Below the pieces are notes generated by a model that did no database searches, was not told the origin of the DNA, and saw only the letters and a program-made list of their open reading frames with translations. A stretch of 64,000 nt of DNA. Origin: JAAYCI01 sp047972265 (GTDB lineage: Bacteria; Bacillota; Clostridia; Oscillospirales; Ruminococcaceae). The first letter of the stretch is position 1; the number at the start of each line of letters is the position of its first letter. The stretch is taken from the NCBI GenBank assembly GCA_047972265.1, contig JBKEAM010000092.1, positions 1 to 64,000 on the forward strand, written 5' to 3'. The translations under genes were made by a program, and so were the position numbers. Shown here one piece after another: positions 61,338-64,000 of this stretch.

Positions 61338-62357
61338 ATGATTATTTCAACTAAACGTGGCACACCGCAAGCAGAACTGGACAAGATTATTGCCAGCTTT
61401 GAACAACAGGGTTTGCAGGTTACCCTAATAAGAGGTACCGATTATAACGTATTTGGCCTTGTGGGAGACACCACCAAGGTAGATGAAAGGCGCGTACGTG
61501 CAAACCCATGGGTAGAGGATGTTACCCGTGTGGCAGCGCCCTACAAACTTGCCAACCGCATTTTTCACGAGGAAGACTCTGTCATTGCCGTGGGCAATGC
61601 AAAGATAGGCCTTGGGCAGCCGCTGGCCATGATAGCCGGCCCCTGCAGTGTAGAGGGCGAAGAAATGGCCATAAATCTTGCGCAGCAGTGCAAGCAGGGT
61701 GGGGCCAATATGTTCCGTGGTGGGGCCTACAAACCCCGTACCTCTCCCTATGCTTTTCAGGGCTTAGGTCACGAGGGTATTTTGGATTTGGTAAAAGCGC
61801 GCGAAGCAACCGGCCTGCCCATTGTAAGCGAAATGATGGGCGAAGATGTAATAGACGAATTTGAAGAATATGTAGACCTTGTGCAGATAGGCGCGCGCAA
61901 TATGCAAAACTTTAACTTGTTGCGTGCGGTGGGCAAAATGACAAAGCCTATTTTGCTAAAACGTGGGCTTGCCAATACCATAGAAGAATGGATTATGAGC
62001 GCCGAGTATATTATGGCGGCCGGTAATCCCAATGTTATTTTTTGCGAGCGCGGCGTGCGCACCTTTGAAAAATATACCCGCAATACGCTGGATTTAAGCG
62101 TGGTGCCTATTTTACGCCAAAAAAGCCATCTGCCCATTATCATAGACCCCAGTCATGCCACCGGAGATTGGCGCCTGATAGAAAGCGTTTCTTTGGCGGC
62201 GGTTGCGGCGGGCGCCGACGGTTTGATGATAGAGGTACACGATATGCCCGAGCAGGCATGGAGCGATGGCGCACAAAGCCTGCGCCCCGATAAATATGCC
62301 TCTTTGGTAGAAAAATGCCGAGCCATAGCAAATGTGATTGGAAGAGAGATGACATAA
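61338..62357 (+). CDS. aroF: DAHP synthase, type I-beta (operon copy)
   Basis: Second DAHP synthase of the window, 339 residues, the same architecture as the gene at 18334. The ferredoxin-like regulatory domain covers 1-75 (MIISTKRGTPQAELDKII, then LVGDTTKVD). The TIM barrel has IAGPCSVEGEE, GGAYKPRTSPYAFQG, LLKRGLANT and IIIDPSHATG. Sequence identity to the other copy looks moderate, so the duplication is not recent. It sits between the aroEK fusion and aroA, with GAAGGGCAA before the ATG. Confidence 0.95.
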   Translation: MIISTKRGTPQAELDKIIASFEQQGLQVTLIRGTDYNVFGLVGDTTKVDERRVRANPWVEDVTRVAAPYKLANRIFHEEDSVIAVGNAKIGLGQPLAMIAGPCSVEGEEMAINLAQQCKQGGANMFRGGAYKPRTSPYAFQGLGHEGILDLVKAREATGLPIVSEMMGEDVIDEFEEYVDLVQIGARNMQNFNLLRAVGKMTKPILLKRGLANTIEEWIMSAEYIMAAGNPNVIFCERGVRTFEKYTRNTLDLSVVPILRQKSHLPIIIDPSHATGDWRLIESVSLAAVAAGADGLMIEVHDMPEQAWSDGAQSLRPDKYASLVEKCRAIANVIGREMT

Positions 62358-62358
62358 A

Positions 62359-63639
62359 ATGCGTGCAAAACTGTACAAAAGCAGCCTAAATGGCGTTATG
62401 CAGGTGCCACCCAGCAAAAGCATGGCGCACCGCCTGCTTATTTGTGCAGCGCTGGCGCAGGGTACAAGCCAGGTAGATAACCTGCAGCCCTCACAAGATA
62501 TTTTAGTAACACAGCAAATACTGCGCAATCTGGGCGCAGAGGTAACCGTAACCGATGGAAGGGCCGTTGTAAGGGGTGGGGTGTTTCCTCCCACCCAGCC
62601 AAAAGAGCCGCTGTTTTGTGGAGAAAGCGGTTCTACCCTTCGGTTTATCATTCCTCTTGCCTCTTTTTGCAGCCAACCGGTGCGCCTTACGGGCGCGCCG
62701 CGCTTGTTTGCCCGCCCATTAAAGCCCTATGCCGATATTTTTGCGGGGCAAAACAAACAGTTTATGCCGGATGAAACCGGCCTTACCTTACAAGGGCCTT
62801 TGCAGGCGGGTGTGTTTGAACTGCCGGGCAATGTTTCCAGCCAGTTTATATCGGGTTTATTATTTGTGTTGCCGCTGTTGCCCCAAAGCAGCAGTATTCG
62901 CCTAACCCCACCGGTAGAAAGCCGCAGTTACATAGAGCTTACCCGGCAGGCACAGGCTTTGTTTGGGGTACAAAGCAATTGGAAAACCGAAAATGAACTG
63001 CATATACCCGGTGGGCAGCAGTACACAGCCGCCAATACAAGGGTAGAGGGAGACTGGTCTCAGGCAGTGGTGCCCGCCGTGTTGGGTGCGGTTTGCGGCA
63101 ATGTTGCGGTACAGGGTCTATTGCAAAACTCTGCCCAAGGGGACCGTATTTTGCAGGATATTATGCGGCGCAGCGGTGCGCAGGTTTTGTGGCAAAAAGA
63201 TGTTTGTACAACAAGCCACCTCCCCACAGGCCCTTTAATGGCAAAGCAGATTGACCTTGCCGATTGCCCAGACCTTGCACCTGTACTTTCTGTCTTTGCT
63301 ATATTTTGCAAGGGCACCACTCGTTTTGTAAATGCGGAGCGCCTGCGCATAAAAGAAAGTGACCGTATTGCCGCTATGCAGCAAGAGCTGCAAAAAATGG
63401 GCGTAACGGTACGCTCGGGTGAAGATTGGTATGAAGTAGAGGGAACCCCGCGCTTGCAGGATAATGCCTTGGTAGAGGGGCGTAACGACCACCGCATTGT
63501 AATGGCGTTGGCGGTTGCCGCCCTATGCGGCGGAGTACAGCTAACCATAAAGGGGGCAGAGGCTGTAAGAAAAAGCTGGCCCACATTTTTTGAGGATATA
63601 ACAGCACTGGGGGCAAAGGTGAAACTGTATGAAGAATGA
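62359..63639 (+). CDS. aroA: 3-phosphoshikimate 1-carboxyvinyltransferase (EPSP synthase)
   Basis: Transfers enolpyruvyl from PEP to shikimate 3-phosphate. VPPSKSMAHRLLICAALAQG is near residue 15, ESGSTLRFIIPLAS near 91, PGNVSSQFISGLLFVLPLLP near 155, and RLRIKESDRIAAMQQELQKMG near 328. The PEP site segment GESGSTLR is intact. 426 residues. It starts one base after the DAHP synthase stop. It ends inside the first codons of tyrA (11-base overlap). Confidence 0.96.
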   Translation: MRAKLYKSSLNGVMQVPPSKSMAHRLLICAALAQGTSQVDNLQPSQDILVTQQILRNLGAEVTVTDGRAVVRGGVFPPTQPKEPLFCGESGSTLRFIIPLASFCSQPVRLTGAPRLFARPLKPYADIFAGQNKQFMPDETGLTLQGPLQAGVFELPGNVSSQFISGLLFVLPLLPQSSSIRLTPPVESRSYIELTRQAQALFGVQSNWKTENELHIPGGQQYTAANTRVEGDWSQAVVPAVLGAVCGNVAVQGLLQNSAQGDRILQDIMRRSGAQVLWQKDVCTTSHLPTGPLMAKQIDLADCPDLAPVLSVFAIFCKGTTRFVNAERLRIKESDRIAAMQQELQKMGVTVRSGEDWYEVEGTPRLQDNALVEGRNDHRIVMALAVAALCGGVQLTIKGAEAVRKSWPTFFEDITALGAKVKLYEE

Positions 63640-64000
63640 CGCTGTATTTGCCATAGTGGGCATAGGGCTAATGGGCGGCAGTTATGCCATGGCTCTTAGT
63701 AAAAAAGGATACACGGTGCTGGGCATAGACACAAACCAAGAATCGATTGATTTTGCAGTGCAAAAGGGATTGATTGCCGAAGGCGCTAATGCCACTAGCC
63801 AACCGGACTGTGAAAAGCTGGTAAATAAAGCAGATTATATTATTTTGGCGTTGTATCCGCATGAAAATATACCTTGGCTGCGGCAGTATAAGGCAAGCTT
63901 AAAACCCGGTGCTATAATAACAGACCTTGCCGGTGTAAAGCAGTGTTTTGTAGAAGAAGCCCAGCAATTTCTGGCACCACAGTTTGAATTTATACCCACC
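63629..64000 (+). CDS. tyrA: prephenate dehydrogenase, truncated by the window end
   Basis: The first 124 codons of the tyrosine-branch enzyme; the frame is open to the last base. The Rossmann opening is FAIVGIGLMGGSYAMALSKK, followed by VLGIDTNQE and a conserved ADYIILALYP segment. DLAGVKQ at the end matches the NAD-proximal motif of prephenate dehydrogenases. The ATG overlaps aroA by 11 bases, with GGGCAAAGGTG before it. The C-terminal half, and probably further genes, lie beyond the window. Confidence 0.9.
   Translation, partial: MKNDAVFAIVGIGLMGGSYAMALSKKGYTVLGIDTNQESIDFAVQKGLIAEGANATSQPDCEKLVNKADYIILALYPHENIPWLRQYKASLKPGAIITDLAGVKQCFVEEAQQFLAPQFEFIPT

Overview
The window looks like chromosomal housekeeping DNA from a low-to-mid GC Gram-positive anaerobe of the class Clostridia. 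An Oscillospirales/Ruminococcaceae-like genome is my guess from gene content; I could run no database search. Supporting signs are an hrcA-grpE-dnaK-dnaJ operon with a CIRCE operator, a T-box in front of thrS, class III fructose bisphosphatase, formate-tetrahydrofolate ligase, AzgA-type purine permease, a membrane pyrophosphatase, strong AGGAGG-type ribosome binding sites and many TTG/GTG starts. I see no phage, insertion sequence, CRISPR array or rRNA. Gene spacing is tight and most operons end in clear hairpin terminators.

Layout. 1-7000: a secreted or membrane alpha/beta hydrolase, tRNA-Tyr, then minus-strand metabolic genes (fbp, a Nim-type flavoprotein, a 2-hydroxyacid dehydrogenase) and a LytTR/LiaF-like regulatory pair. 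7000-12000: the heat-shock operon. 12000-20400: proC, a zinc-ribbon membrane protein with a VanY-type peptidase, a protein with an exact 26-residue repeat, a YbaK deacylase, then a promoter/leader peptide/terminator unit ahead of a DAHP synthase. 20400-30000: a foldase, glmM and a left-handed beta-helix protein, a membrane HTH regulator, fhs, YbaK and DegV paralogues, GDPD. 29600-36000: a two-component system, an anchored protein and T-box-controlled thrS. 36000-40000: the TIGR03915/TIGR03916 pair, an S24-type self-cleaving repressor with three matching operators and a divergent small membrane protein, and a small FMN-binding lipoprotein. 40400-52300: pdxY-trmL-degV, a DUF1624 acyltransferase, ddl-murI-DUF1934, purine permease, H+-PPase, M32 carboxypeptidase. 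52300-56600: a secreted FAD/FMN reductase lipoprotein, HtrA and an ECF sigma factor. 56700-64000: an almost complete shikimate/Phe/Tyr operon, pheA-aroB-aroC-aroEK(fused)-aroF-aroA-tyrA, cut by the window end.

How the genes connect. Aromatic amino-acid synthesis appears twice: the large operon at the right end, and a lone second DAHP synthase at 18334. In front of the lone gene lie a consensus promoter, a 30-codon reading frame rich in Tyr/Phe codons, and a terminator with alternative pairings, which is the layout of ribosome-mediated attenuation. This is the most interesting candidate here. A competing reading, a decayed lipoprotein signal sequence, is recorded beside it. The second candidate is the S24 repressor module. 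The rest of the window is mostly conventional.
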